The notes under the pieces: generated by a model
The model's database searches: none
What the model saw: the letters and a program-made list of their open reading frames with translations, nothing else
What the model was told of the DNA's origin: nothing
In this document: in pieces, positions 45,422 through 54,790 of the stretch
Layout: every line of letters begins with the position of its first letter
Position numbering within the stretch: the stretch's first letter is position 1
Assembly (NCBI GenBank): GCA_964639895.1
Contig: CAZXEJ010000009.1
Coordinates: forward strand, 1 to 58,309
DNA: 58,309 nt
From: CAZXEJ01 sp964639895
GTDB lineage: Bacteria > Desulfobacterota_D > UBA1144 > Nemesobacterales > JADFKM01
Reading direction: 5' to 3'
Program-made: the position numbers and the translations under genes

Positions 45422-46198
45422 TCAAAGTATCATGAACAGCTTGGTCAGAAAGAAATCGAACACTATGATGAATATGAGCGAGAGCACAACGGTGAGCGTC
45501 GTGGCCCTGCCGACACCTTGGGTACCCCCTTCGGCCTTGGCTCCAATGTAGCACGCTATGGCGGCCACCATGAGACCGAAGAACACCGTCTTCAGCACAC
45601 CCGTCGTGAAGTCGCCCACGGTGAGATAGTGCCGCACCCCCTCGACATACTGCCTCGAGGTCACACCGAGCTCGGCCGAGGCCATCACCAGCCCGCCCGC
45701 TATCCCCACGAAATCGGCAACCACCGCTAGGGCCGGAAACGATATCAGCGCCGCAACGAACCTGGGGACGGCGAGCTTCTTTATCGGGTCGGCCCCAAGG
45801 GCCCGGAGTGCGTCTATCTGCTCGGTCACCTTCATCGATCCTACCTCGGCCGTAATACCCGCCCCCACCCTGCCTCCCACGAGAAGAGAGGTGATCACCG
45901 GACCCAGGTAGCGCACGATCGACAGCGAGACGACCGGGCCGGCCAACCCCTTGGCCCCGAACCTCTTCAGGCTGTAGGCGAGCTGTAGGACAAGGACCAT
46001 GCCGATGGCAAGCGAGGCCAGGACGACGATGGGAAGCGACTTAACACCGATCTCGTCTATCTGACGCAGCACGTCCCGGGCCGGGAAGGGCCGGGTGAAT
46101 ACGGTGCGCAGCGTACGGACGACGAATACGCCGAAGGCGCCGGTCTCGGCGAGAAGTTTCAAAACACACGTCCAAACCAAGGGTACCCATCTCTTCAT
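45422..46198 (-). CDS. MlaE-type lipid ABC transporter permease
   Basis: The 258-residue protein belongs to the MlaE/YrbE permease family. It has the N-terminal amphipathic segment, ARDVLRQIDEIGVKSLPIVV, GLAGPVVSLSIVRYLGPVIT, SLLVGGRVGAGITAEVGSMK with TEQIDALRALGADP, and four or five membrane helices. Relatives move phospholipids between inner and outer membrane with an MlaF ATPase and an MlaD/MCE protein. Neither is next to it here. Its ATG overlaps the stop of the upstream lipoprotein gene (ATGA). Confidence 0.93.
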   Translation of the reverse strand: MKRWVPLVWTCVLKLLAETGAFGVFVVRTLRTVFTRPFPARDVLRQIDEIGVKSLPIVVLASLAIGMVLVLQLAYSLKRFGAKGLAGPVVSLSIVRYLGPVITSLLVGGRVGAGITAEVGSMKVTEQIDALRALGADPIKKLAVPRFVAALISFPALAVVADFVGIAGGLVMASAELGVTSRQYVEGVRHYLTVGDFTTGVLKTVFFGLMVAAIACYIGAKAEGGTQGVGRATTLTVVLSLIFIIVFDFFLTKLFMIL

Positions 46199-46737
46199 GG
46201 CCGCCTCACAAAAGCGAACGACTGCACGAACTCGAGGAACTCGCCCAGGCCGCGCTCGTACCCGTCGGGCACCGAGGTGTAGACGAGGTCGAACACGCAC
46301 CCCCCACGCTTGAGCACGATACCGCATATGAGGACCGTCTCCCCCTCGACCTCTCCCCTCCAGACGATCTTGAGGGCCGGCACGCCGTCGACCACGAGGC
46401 GTTCGGAGGAGAGAACCTCCTTGTTTCCAACGCCGATCACCTGTGACTTGGCCAGCACGGAGAGCGGCTGGCGTGCCTCCACTCCACACGCCGAACTCAC
46501 CGTGACGGCGGCCCCGAGCGAGGGGTTGTGGAAGGCGAGGTCACCACCGGGCAATTTCACGCGTTCCCAGCCCTCTCCCAGCGAACCCACCCTGTAGACC
46601 ACCTGCTTGGAACGAAACTCGTTTCCTACCAGCGACCCCTCGTCGCCGCCGCCGCTCATGTAGCGCAACACCTTGAATGCCGAACAAGAGCTCAGCGCCA
46701 GCACAACAAAAACGAACATCAGGGGCTTTGAAGGCAT
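46195..46737 (-). CDS. Lipoprotein of unknown function, coupled to the MlaE permease
   Basis: The 180-residue protein has a lipoprotein signal with a lipobox-like LSSC (about residues 15-18) and a beta-rich mature domain with two Cys (SSACGVEA and LKRGGCVF). I recognise no family. It overlaps the MlaE gene by four bases, so the products are likely made together; an accessory role in lipid transport is inferred. A TATAAT box (46778-46783) lies about 40 bases upstream. Confidence 0.75.
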   Translation of the reverse strand: MPSKPLMFVFVVLALSSCSAFKVLRYMSGGGDEGSLVGNEFRSKQVVYRVGSLGEGWERVKLPGGDLAFHNPSLGAAVTVSSACGVEARQPLSVLAKSQVIGVGNKEVLSSERLVVDGVPALKIVWRGEVEGETVLICGIVLKRGGCVFDLVYTSVPDGYERGLGEFLEFVQSFAFVRRP

Positions 46738-47030
46738 GGGAATATCGACCGATTTCGAAGCTACCTACGGCACCTCAATTATACATCCTTCGCCCGATCC
46801 CGGCACCAGCACCACGCGCGGCGCATGGGCCGCACCACACGGCGCCTCCGGCTCCTCGCCGTGGATGCCTTCTCGAAAACGCCGAAGGTACTCGTGTCGG
46901 TGGGTCCGCCCACGGCAACCCGCCCTGGTTTTGAAACTCCGGGGCCGTTCCGACATCATTATATTAGAGGGACAACCGTAACCGCAGAAGGCGAACACCA
47001 CACAGCCTCGCACGGAGGATGCCACAACAG

Positions 47031-47285
47031 ATGGGCAAGATAGTCATCTACACAACCACCTACTGCCCCTATTGCAGGGCCGCCAAGAATCTGCTCGACC
47101 AGAAGGGGGTAGACTACGAGGAGATAAATCTCACGTCCGACCCCGAACTCAAGGCGAAGACGATGAGGGAGCTTGGCTGGAGAACCGTCCCGATCATAGT
47201 GGTCAACGGAACCGTAGTCGGAGGCTTCACCGAACTCCTCATGCTGGAGCGTGAGAAGAGGCTGGACTCCCTGCTCGATTCTTGA
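47031..47285 (+). CDS. Glutaredoxin (GrxC-like)
   Basis: The 84-residue protein has the dithiol active site YTTTYCPYCRAAKNLL, the cis-Pro segment TVPIIVVNG and the GGFTEL glutathione-binding end. It reduces protein disulfides or glutathione mixed disulfides. ATG 47031 is preferred because CGGAGG lies 11 bases upstream; ATG 47019 sits directly on that site. gltX follows after 91 bases with its own promoter. Confidence 0.93.
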   Translation: MGKIVIYTTTYCPYCRAAKNLLDQKGVDYEEINLTSDPELKAKTMRELGWRTVPIIVVNGTVVGGFTELLMLEREKRLDSLLDS

Positions 47286-47338
47286 GACCGACCGAAGCCG
47301 GGGGACGACGCACGAGCCCCACGACACGCCAGAGCCTG

Positions 47339-47367
47339 TTGACGGCGCAGGCGGCCTCCTTTAAGCT
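47339..47367 (+). promoter_or_regulatory. gltX promoter, leaderless arrangement
   Basis: TTGACG (47339-47344), a 17-base spacer and TAAGCT (47362-47367) place +1 at about 47374-47377, on the gltX start codon. No ribosome site is present. Confidence 0.7.
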
Positions 47368-47376
47368 AGAAACCCT

Positions 47377-48774
47377 ATGGCGGTAACCACCAGATTCGCC
47401 CCCAGTCCGACGGGTTCACTCCATATAGGCGGTGCCAGGACGGCCGTCTTCAATTGGCTCTACGCCCGCCACCACGGCGGACGGTTCCTGTTGCGCATTG
47501 AAGACACCGATCGTACCCGTTCGACGAGGGAATCGGAGATGGAGATACTGGAATCGCTCCGTTGGCTTTCTCTGGACTGGGACGCCGAGCCTGTGCGCCA
47601 GTCGGAGAGAATGGAGCGGTACCGCTCGCTCGCACAGCAGCTCATAGAGGAGGGCAAGGCCTACAGGTGCTACATGACGGCCGAGGAGCTTGCCCGCATG
47701 AGGGACGAAGCCCGCCGGCGCGGCGAGGTGTTCCGCTATCGACGGGAGTGGGCGTCGCGCGGAGCCGCCGAGGGCAAGCCCTACGCCGTAAGGTTACTCA
47801 CCCCGGACGAGGGCGTCATCGAAGTCCACGATCTGTTGCGCGGAGTGGTTTCTTTTCCCGCCTCCGAGATAGACGACTTCGTCATCCTGAGGGCCGACGG
47901 CACCCCCACATACAATTTCGCCGTCGTCGTGGACGACGCCGACACGGGCGTGACCCACGTGATCAGGGGCGAAGACCACCTGTCGAACACACCCAAACAG
48001 CTGCTCATATATGAGGCGCTCGGCTTCAAGCCTCCGGCGTTCGCACACGTTTCGATGATACTCGGCCCGGACAAGACCAAGCTCAGCAAGCGGCACGGGG
48101 TGACATCGGTCGGTGTACTGAGGGAAGAGGGCTACTTGCCCGAGGCGATCATCAACTACCTGGCGCGGCTCGGGTGGTCCTGGGGAGACCAGGAGATATT
48201 CAGTCGCGAAGAGCTGATCGAGAAGTTCTCGCTCGAGAACGTAGTGAAATCCCCCGCCATACACAACCCCGAGAAACTGCTGTGGCTCAACAGCTGGTAC
48301 CTGAGGAACCTGCCCCTCGAGCAAGTGGCCCGACGCGCGGTGCCGTTCCTCGAGAAGCTCGGCCTCGAGCCCGCAATCGACGAGAGGTTTCTCAAGGTGG
48401 TGGAACTCGTGCGCACCCGGGCAAAGACGCTCATGGACATTGCACGCATGTCGGAGTACTTCTTCCGCCCCACGTTTGCCGTGGACGAGAAGGCGTGGGC
48501 CAAGTTCGTAAACCCTGATACGAAACCCCTGCTCGAGAAGGTGCTCGAGAAGCTCTCGACGCTCGAGAGCTTCGATAAGGACACACTGCAGAAGGCCTAT
48601 GAAGAAGTCACCACAGAGACGGGAACCAAACTCGGCAAAGTGGCCCAGCCGACGCGCGTGGCCCTTACGGGTGGACCTGTGAGCCCGGGCATTTTCGAGG
48701 TGATAGAGCTACTCGGGAAGGAAGAGACCCTCCGGAGGTTGAGGCGCGCAATCGATTCGGTAGAGGGCGCCTGA
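47377..48774 (+). CDS. gltX: Glutamyl-tRNA synthetase
   Basis: The 465-residue class I synthetase has the HIGH-equivalent region TRFAPSPTGSLHIGGARTAV, LLRIEDTDRTRS and the KMSKS-equivalent KLSKRHG. The C-terminal anticodon-binding helices follow. It charges tRNA(Glu), and in many lineages also tRNA(Gln) for amidation. The gene appears leaderless. Confidence 0.97.
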   Translation: MAVTTRFAPSPTGSLHIGGARTAVFNWLYARHHGGRFLLRIEDTDRTRSTRESEMEILESLRWLSLDWDAEPVRQSERMERYRSLAQQLIEEGKAYRCYMTAEELARMRDEARRRGEVFRYRREWASRGAAEGKPYAVRLLTPDEGVIEVHDLLRGVVSFPASEIDDFVILRADGTPTYNFAVVVDDADTGVTHVIRGEDHLSNTPKQLLIYEALGFKPPAFAHVSMILGPDKTKLSKRHGVTSVGVLREEGYLPEAIINYLARLGWSWGDQEIFSREELIEKFSLENVVKSPAIHNPEKLLWLNSWYLRNLPLEQVARRAVPFLEKLGLEPAIDERFLKVVELVRTRAKTLMDIARMSEYFFRPTFAVDEKAWAKFVNPDTKPLLEKVLEKLSTLESFDKDTLQKAYEEVTTETGTKLGKVAQPTRVALTGGPVSPGIFEVIELLGKEETLRRLRRAIDSVEGA

Positions 48775-49091
48775 GCGCACTCCGGGCGGCCGCAACCCCA
48801 ACACGCGTGCATCGGCGGAGCACCCTCCCCGTGACAGCGGCCTGCTCCCTCCTCACCAGCTAGCCCAACCGCACGAAACCCCATCCCGCTATACCCGTCA
48901 CCCCCACACAGCAGCGGAGCCTCGCAGGCCGAGTACGCTTCAGCGACCATTCCGGCGGCATCCATCTCGTGGTGGCTGCCGGTGCTTCTCCAATACAGCC
49001 ACCCCGTTCCACGGCCGCCCCCGCCCCCCGGGGAGAGGGAGACGGCTTGGGTCGTGCCGCCGCACCACCACTCTTTCCGGTTCAGCCCCGC
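48775..49091. other. Gene-free stretch
   Basis: About 317 bases between convergent genes; no terminator or ORF recognised. Confidence 0.45.
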
Positions 49092-49955
49092 TCAGTAGGT
49101 GTAGAACCCCCTTCCCGTCTTCCTCCCAAGCCAGCCGGCGCGCACCATCTGCCTCAACAGCGGGGCCGCCCTGAACTTGGGGTCTCTGAACTCCTCGTAC
49201 AATACGTCCAACACCTCGAGGGTGACGTCGAGTCCAATCAGATCGATCAACGCAAGCGGCCCCATCGGATGGGCCGCCCCCAGCTTCATGGCTTTATCAA
49301 TATCCTCGGCACTCCCCACACCCTCTTCGAGGGCGAAGACGGCCTCGTTGAGCATGGGGATCAATATCCTGTTCACGATGAACCCGGGCTTGTCCTTCGT
49401 GCGCACGGGCTCCTTGCCGAGAGCCAGGGCGAACTCACAGGCGAGTTCGACCGTCTCGGCCCCCGTAACCAGCGTTTCAATCACCTCTACCAGCCTCATC
49501 ACGGGGGCGGGATTGAAAAAATGCATCCCCACCACCTTGTCCGGCCTTCGGGTACCCACGGCCAGCTCCACTATGGGGAGCGAGGAGGTGTTGGTGGCTA
49601 TCACAACCCCCTCGCCCACAGCGCCCTCTATGTTGGCAAGGGTCTCCTTCTTGACGTCCATGTCCTCAAAGACGGCCTCGATCACGAAGTCGCACGAGGC
49701 GATGTCGGAATAACGGTCCGTCGGCGTTATGCGCTCCAATAGGGCATCCCTCTGGGCGGCATCCATCTTGCCCTTGGAAACAAGCCTCTCGAGGGCCTTG
49801 GCGACACGCCTCTTGCCGGCCTCGGCCTTATCGCGGGTGACGTCCACGAGCACCACCTTCCGTCCCGTCGAGGCCACGACCTGAGCTATCCCGGTACCCA
49901 TCGTACCGGCTCCTATTACGGCCACGTTCCCTATGTCATCGACTTTGATCGGCAT
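49092..49955 (-). CDS. 3-hydroxybutyryl-CoA dehydrogenase
   Basis: The 287-residue protein is a stand-alone 3-hydroxyacyl-CoA dehydrogenase. The NAD-binding start is NVAVIGAGTMGTGIAQVVAS, with ATNTSSLPI and the catalytic His in GMHFFNPAPVM. The C-terminal domain has GFIVNRILIPMLNEA and DKAMKLGAAHPMGPLALIDL. It interconverts acetoacetyl-CoA and 3-hydroxybutyryl-CoA, in fatty-acid breakdown, butyrate or PHB metabolism. AGGGAGGG precedes the ATG and TATAAT lies at 50004-50009. Confidence 0.95.
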   Translation of the reverse strand: MPIKVDDIGNVAVIGAGTMGTGIAQVVASTGRKVVLVDVTRDKAEAGKRRVAKALERLVSKGKMDAAQRDALLERITPTDRYSDIASCDFVIEAVFEDMDVKKETLANIEGAVGEGVVIATNTSSLPIVELAVGTRRPDKVVGMHFFNPAPVMRLVEVIETLVTGAETVELACEFALALGKEPVRTKDKPGFIVNRILIPMLNEAVFALEEGVGSAEDIDKAMKLGAAHPMGPLALIDLIGLDVTLEVLDVLYEEFRDPKFRAAPLLRQMVRAGWLGRKTGRGFYTY

Positions 49956-50213
49956 CGCCTGTCCCTCCCTGGCGAGAAAAGATGTGTCCGAGAAGCTGAA
50001 CCAATTATACCCGCACCCCGCCCCTTTTCTACGCGCCCCCCCACTAGGCCTCGGCGTGGGTGCGGCACCGGGCCCAGGTGTACCCTCCCCCGTCGCACGC
50101 TTCCTGCCCTAGAGTGCAGGGAACGGTGCCCGGGTATCGTGTATAGGGATCCTCCGTAGGGACGACGTCGCGAGATGGATAGCCCGTCGCACGTCACGCC
50201 GGGGTGGGGAGAG

Positions 50214-50242
50214 TTGTAAGATCGCCGCGCACACACTACACT
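50214..50242 (+). promoter_or_regulatory. coaE promoter, near-leaderless
   Basis: TTGTAA (50214-50219), a 17-base spacer and TACACT (50237-50242) place +1 near 50249, about six bases before ATG 50255. There is no ribosome site. Confidence 0.6.
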
Positions 50243-50254
50243 TATCTGGCCACG

Positions 50255-50857
50255 ATGAAGGTCGTAGGGATAACGGGCAACATAGGAGCGGGCAAGACCA
50301 CGGTGGCCCGCATGTTCGAGCGCCTGGGGGCTCGGCTCATCGACGCCGACCAGGTTGCGCGCGAGGTGGTGCGGCCCGGGACGCCCGCCTGGGAAGAGAT
50401 ACTCGAGGAGTTCGGCGACGAGGTGCTGCGGTGTGACGGCACCATCGACCGGAAGCGGCTTGCGGCCGTCGTGTTCCGCGACGAGACCAAGCGGCGGAAA
50501 CTCATGTGCATCACCCACCCCCGCATCATCGAGTCCATACGTCACGCCCTCGAACGAATGAGGAGCGAGGGGGTCGAGGTGGCCGTGGTCGAGGCCGCCC
50601 TAATAGTCGAAGGCCGCGGGCTCATGGAGATGCTCGACGCGTTGGTCGTGGTCACCGCCGACGAAGAGACCCAGATAGAGAGGCTGCTCAGGAACAGGGG
50701 TCTTACGCGCGAGGAGGCCGTGCTGCGGCTCAAGGCCCAGATGCCAGCCGAGGAGAAGGCACGCCACGCCACCTACGTGATAGACAACTCGGGCACGCCC
50801 GAGGAGACTGAGCGGCGCGTGCGTGCCGTCTGGGAGGAACTCGTCTCCGACCCCTGA
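50255..50857 (+). CDS. coaE: Dephospho-CoA kinase
   Basis: The 200-residue P-loop kinase starts MKVVGITGNIGAGKTTVARM and has LIDADQVAREVV, ITHPRIIESI and a VEAALIVEGRGL segment, all typical of CoaE. It carries out the last step of coenzyme A synthesis, phosphorylating the 3'-hydroxyl of dephospho-CoA. The in-frame extension upstream to 50204 is not conserved. Confidence 0.94.
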   Translation: MKVVGITGNIGAGKTTVARMFERLGARLIDADQVAREVVRPGTPAWEEILEEFGDEVLRCDGTIDRKRLAAVVFRDETKRRKLMCITHPRIIESIRHALERMRSEGVEVAVVEAALIVEGRGLMEMLDALVVVTADEETQIERLLRNRGLTREEAVLRLKAQMPAEEKARHATYVIDNSGTPEETERRVRAVWEELVSDP

Positions 50858-50898
50858 ACTCCGGCCGTCAACGCTGCTCCGCGGCGGGCAAACCCCTT

Positions 50899-50927
50899 TT
50901 GCGGCCGATTGATTTCTCTGGTATAGT
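50899..50927 (+). promoter_or_regulatory. Promoter of the acyl-CoA carboxylase operon
   Basis: TTGCGG (50899-50904), a 17-base spacer and TATAGT (50922-50927) give a plausible promoter. The leader of about 210 bases to ATG 51143 matches no riboswitch I know. Confidence 0.5.
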
Positions 50928-51142
50928 TGAATCCGCTTTTTATGTAACAGCAACCGGGGCAGCTCCTTGAGTGCGGTGCTCAGAGGCCGTCGATACCGGA
51001 CACCACTTCGATCCATGGCAGCCGGCCGCTCACCGACGGTAGCGGCGTCCAGCGCGGCACCTCCCTCGTGTTCGGCCTTACCCGGAGCCCGAAGCCGCCC
51101 CTTGATCCAAACGCTCACGGCTTGGGGTTGAAGGAGATGAGC

Positions 51143-52687
51143 ATGAAAGACAAGATAGCCATCCTCGAAGAGAAGGAGAAGGCGGCCCTCCTCGGAGGGG
51201 GCAAGGCCCGGATCGAGAGGCAGCACAAGCTGGGCAAGCTTACGGCGCGAGAGAGCATCGACCTTCTCCTCGACAAGAACACCTTCGTCGAACTGGACAA
51301 GTTCGTCGTCCACCGTTGCACCGACTTCGGAATGGACAAGAAGAAGATACCCGGCGACGGCGTCGTTACCGGCTACGGCAAGATAAACGGCCGCCTGGTG
51401 TTCGTCTTCTCACAGGACTTCACCGTGTTCGGCGGCTCGTTGGGCATGGTTCATGCGAAGAAGATATGCAAGGTGATGGACCGCGCCATGGAAGTGGGAG
51501 CCCCCTTGATAGGGATAAACGACTCCGGCGGAGCACGCATCCAGGAGGGCGTTGAGAGCCTGGCCGGTTACGCCGACATCTTCCTGCGCAACGTTCTCGC
51601 CTCGGGCGTAATCCCGCAGATATCGGCCATCATGGGCCCTTGTGCAGGCGGTGCCGTATATTCGCCCGTGATGACCGACTTCATCGCCATGGTGAAGAAG
51701 ACGAGCTACATGTTCATCACGGGCCCCGACGTGATCAAGACCGTGACCCACGAGGAGGTAACCCCCGAGGAACTGGGCGGCGCCATGGTGCACAACACGA
51801 CGAGCGGCGTGGCACACTTCGCGACCGAGACGCCCCCGCAGTGTCTCGAGCTCATCCGCGAGCTCATCGGGTTCCTCCCCTCGAACAACATGGAGGATCC
51901 GCCCCGCATAGCGTTCGACGATCCCGTCGACAGGCGCGAGATGAAGTTGCGTGAGATCGTGCCCGACAACCCAAACAAGCCCTACGACATAAAGGACGTA
52001 ATCAAGCTCGTCGTCGACGACGGCTACTTCTTCGAGGTTCACGAGCACTTCGCCCAGAACATCGTCGTCGGGTTCGCCCGCATGGCGGGCCGGACGGTGG
52101 GAATCGTGGCCAACCAACCCAGCGTGCTGGCCGGCTGCCTGGACATCGACGCCTCCGTCAAGGGGGCCCGCTTCGTAAGATTCTGCGACTGCTTCAACAT
52201 CCCTCTGGTTACGTTCGTCGACGTCCCCGGGTTCCTGCCAGGCACGGCCCAGGAGTGGGGCGGCATAATACGCCACGGTGCAAAGTTGCTCTACGCCTAC
52301 TGTGAATCGACCGTACCCAAGGTCACCGTGATAACGCGCAAGGCCTACGGCGGCGCCTATGACGTCATGTCGTCCAAGCACATAAGGGGCGACATCAACT
52401 ACGCCTATCCCACGGCCGAGATAGCCGTCATGGGGCCCGAAGGCGCGGTCAACATCATTGCGCGGGCAGCCATCCAGGAGGCCGAGGATCCCGAGGCCGA
52501 GAGGAAGAGGCTTGTCGAGGACTACAGGGCCAAGTTCGCAAACCCATACCGAGCGGCCGAGCTGGGGTTCATCGACGAGGTCATACGTCCCGAGGACACA
52601 CGTCCGCGCATTATAGCGGCGCTCGAGATGCTCGAGAACAAGCGCCAGACCAATCCGCCCAAGAAGCACGGCAACATACCACTCTAG
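51143..52687 (+). CDS. Acyl-CoA (propionyl/methylmalonyl-CoA) carboxylase, carboxyltransferase subunit
   Basis: The 514-residue protein is a fused beta-alpha crotonase-fold carboxyltransferase. It has HKLGKLTARESIDLLLD, FSQDFTVFGGSLG, INDSGGARIQEGVESLAGY, the second oxyanion region DVPGFLPGTAQEWGGIIRHG and AYGGAYDVM. These are typical of PccB and of the methylmalonyl-CoA decarboxylase alpha subunit. With the following biotin carboxylase gene, propionyl-CoA carboxylase is the better call. ATG 51143 is chosen since AAGGAG lies six bases upstream; ATG 51137 is too close. Confidence 0.94.
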   Translation: MKDKIAILEEKEKAALLGGGKARIERQHKLGKLTARESIDLLLDKNTFVELDKFVVHRCTDFGMDKKKIPGDGVVTGYGKINGRLVFVFSQDFTVFGGSLGMVHAKKICKVMDRAMEVGAPLIGINDSGGARIQEGVESLAGYADIFLRNVLASGVIPQISAIMGPCAGGAVYSPVMTDFIAMVKKTSYMFITGPDVIKTVTHEEVTPEELGGAMVHNTTSGVAHFATETPPQCLELIRELIGFLPSNNMEDPPRIAFDDPVDRREMKLREIVPDNPNKPYDIKDVIKLVVDDGYFFEVHEHFAQNIVVGFARMAGRTVGIVANQPSVLAGCLDIDASVKGARFVRFCDCFNIPLVTFVDVPGFLPGTAQEWGGIIRHGAKLLYAYCESTVPKVTVITRKAYGGAYDVMSSKHIRGDINYAYPTAEIAVMGPEGAVNIIARAAIQEAEDPEAERKRLVEDYRAKFANPYRAAELGFIDEVIRPEDTRPRIIAALEMLENKRQTNPPKKHGNIPL

Positions 52688-52697
52688 GACAAGCGCC

Positions 52698-54203
52698 ATG
52701 CTGAAAAAGGTACTCATAGCCAACCGGGGCGAGATAGCGGTAAGGATAGTGCGTGCCTGCAGGGAGCTCGGCATCCCCACGGTGGCCGTCTATTCAGACG
52801 CAGACCGCAGGTCGCTCCACGTGGCCATGGCCGACGAGGCCTACCACATCGGCCCTCCCCCGCCGCGCGAGAGCTACCTAGACATCGACAAGATAATCGA
52901 CGTGGCCAAGCGCTCCGGTGCCGACGCCGTCCACCCGGGGTACGGCTTTCTGGCCGAGAACGCCGAGTTCGCCGCCCGCTGCGAGGAGGAGGGAATAACG
53001 TTCATAGGGCCCACACCCGAGGCCATCCGCCAGATGGGCGATAAGATCACCGCCCGCAAGATAGCCATCAAGGTCCGCGCCCCCGTCGTGCCCGGCACCA
53101 AGGGGGCGGTGACCGATGTCGAGGCCGAAGCCGAGGCCAAGGCGATGGGCTTTCCGGTCATGATAAAGGCCTCGGCCGGAGGCGGCGGCAAGGGGATGCG
53201 CCTGGTCAGGACCGCCGACGAGTTCGCCGCCGCCCTGCGCATGGCGCGGAGCGAGGCTCACTCGGCGTTCGGCGACGACTCCGTATACATAGAGAAATAC
53301 ATCGAGAAGCCGCGGCACGTGGAGATACAAGTGCTGGCCGATTCCCACGGCAACGTCGTACACCTGTTCGAGCGTGAGTGCTCCGTCCAGAGGCGACACC
53401 AGAAGGTGATTGAGGAGGCCCCCTCGGGATTCGTAAGCGAGAAGACGCGCCAGCAAATGGGAAGGATGGCGGTCAAGATCGCCAAGGCCGTGGGCTACCG
53501 CGGGGCCGGCACCTGCGAGTTCATAATGGACCAGGAGGAGAACTTCTACTTTCTCGAGATGAACACGCGCATCCAGGTCGAGCACCCGGTGACGGAGATG
53601 ATAACCGGCATCGACATCGTCAAGTGGATGATACGGGTGGCGGCCGGCGAGAGGCTTCCCTGGAAGCAGAAGGACATCACCCGCCGCGGACACAGCTTGG
53701 AGTGCCGCATCTACGCCGAGGTGCCGGAGCAGAACTTCATGCCCTCGCCGGGCACGGTGGAATACATACGCTCCCCATCCGGCCCCGGTATCAGGGAGGA
53801 CTCCTCCGTCTTCAAGGGAGGCGAAATAACCCCCCACTACGACCCCATGATATCGAAGCTCATCGTATGGGCCGAGGACAGGCCGAGCGCCATCGAGAGG
53901 ATGAGGAGCGCTCTTAAGGAATACGTGGTACTCGGCGTCAAGACCAACATCGCCTTCCTTCTCCGCGTTCTCGAGGAGGAGGAGTTCCGCCGGTGCAACA
54001 TCGACACCGGCTACATCGACCGCCACCCTGAGCTTCTGGAGCACCGCTACTCCGAGGAAGACATCACGCGCGCCCTGCAATCGGCGGCCGTCGCATTGTC
54101 GAAGGCCACGGCGCAGATCGACACCTCGACACTTCAGACCACATCGGCCAAGTGGAAGTCGTTCGGAAGGAGGATGGCCGTCTCACGTAACCTGTTGCTA
54201 TGA
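52698..54203 (+). CDS. Acetyl/propionyl-CoA carboxylase biotin carboxylase subunit
   Basis: The 501-residue ATP-grasp enzyme has KVLIANRGEIAVRIVRACRE, the Gly-rich loop KASAGGGGKGMRLV, EKYIEKPRHVEIQVLAD and the catalytic EMNTRIQVEHPVTEMITGID. It carboxylates biotin on the carrier protein encoded next. The gene starts ten bases after the carboxyltransferase stop and overlaps the carrier gene by four bases (ATGA), so the three form one translationally coupled operon. The C-terminal tail of about 30 residues is longer than in AccC. Confidence 0.95.
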   Translation: MLKKVLIANRGEIAVRIVRACRELGIPTVAVYSDADRRSLHVAMADEAYHIGPPPPRESYLDIDKIIDVAKRSGADAVHPGYGFLAENAEFAARCEEEGITFIGPTPEAIRQMGDKITARKIAIKVRAPVVPGTKGAVTDVEAEAEAKAMGFPVMIKASAGGGGKGMRLVRTADEFAAALRMARSEAHSAFGDDSVYIEKYIEKPRHVEIQVLADSHGNVVHLFERECSVQRRHQKVIEEAPSGFVSEKTRQQMGRMAVKIAKAVGYRGAGTCEFIMDQEENFYFLEMNTRIQVEHPVTEMITGIDIVKWMIRVAAGERLPWKQKDITRRGHSLECRIYAEVPEQNFMPSPGTVEYIRSPSGPGIREDSSVFKGGEITPHYDPMISKLIVWAEDRPSAIERMRSALKEYVVLGVKTNIAFLLRVLEEEEFRRCNIDTGYIDRHPELLEHRYSEEDITRALQSAAVALSKATAQIDTSTLQTTSAKWKSFGRRMAVSRNLLL

Positions 54204-54703
54204 TCTACAACCTCAAGTTCCGTGACAAGCTCTACAGAGTGACGCTCAACGAGGCCGACGACCACTTCGAGGTCGAGATCGACGACTCGAAGTCGAGCGT
54301 CCAACTGGTCCAGATAGAGGACAACCTCTACACGCTGGTCACCGGGAACAGCACCGTACCGGTGGGGATAGCGAAGAAGGGCAAGGTCCTACACGTCTAC
54401 TTGGGCGGCGAGCTCTACGAGATAGAGTCCGTATCGCTGAGGGACGCCGAGAGGGTCTCGACCGGCCCGGCAGCGGGACGGCAGGAGATCAAGTCACCCA
54501 TGCCGAGCCGCATCGTGAAAATACTGAAATCCGAGGGCGAAGAGGTGGCCGAGGGTGAAGGCGTCATCGTGGTGGAAGCGATGAAGATGGAAAGCGAGCT
54601 CAAGTCGTCCATCAACGGCAAGGTGGCCGAGGTCAAGGTCTCAGAGGGCGACGCCGTCGAAAGTGGCACCGTGCTCGTGGTGATCACGGCCGGAGCCGAG
54701 TGA
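54200..54703 (+). CDS. Biotin carboxyl carrier protein of the acyl-CoA carboxylase
   Basis: The 167-residue protein has an N-terminal beta domain (about 1-90), like the linker domain of propionyl-CoA carboxylase, and a C-terminal biotinyl domain (about 95-165). The biotinylated Lys lies in VVEAMKMES, and SPMPSRIVKILKSEGEEV is the conserved first strand. Its stand-alone form completes the split PccA architecture of this operon. Confidence 0.93.
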   Translation: MIYNLKFRDKLYRVTLNEADDHFEVEIDDSKSSVQLVQIEDNLYTLVTGNSTVPVGIAKKGKVLHVYLGGELYEIESVSLRDAERVSTGPAAGRQEIKSPMPSRIVKILKSEGEEVAEGEGVIVVEAMKMESELKSSINGKVAEVKVSEGDAVESGTVLVVITAGAE

Positions 54704-54790
54704 TACGGGCGCCAGCCGCCCCACAACTCCCTACCGCACACGCCCGCCCGGGATTCCATTCGAGCCTCTGGTATTGTAAGCTTCTTCCCT

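Noticed and set aside
51410..52780. 456-codon minus-strand frame over the carboxyltransferase gene
   Set aside because: It is an antisense shadow; its residues follow from third-position bias of the real gene.
52878..54080. 400-codon minus-strand frame over the biotin carboxylase gene
   Set aside because: Same reason: antisense shadow without motifs or a ribosome site.
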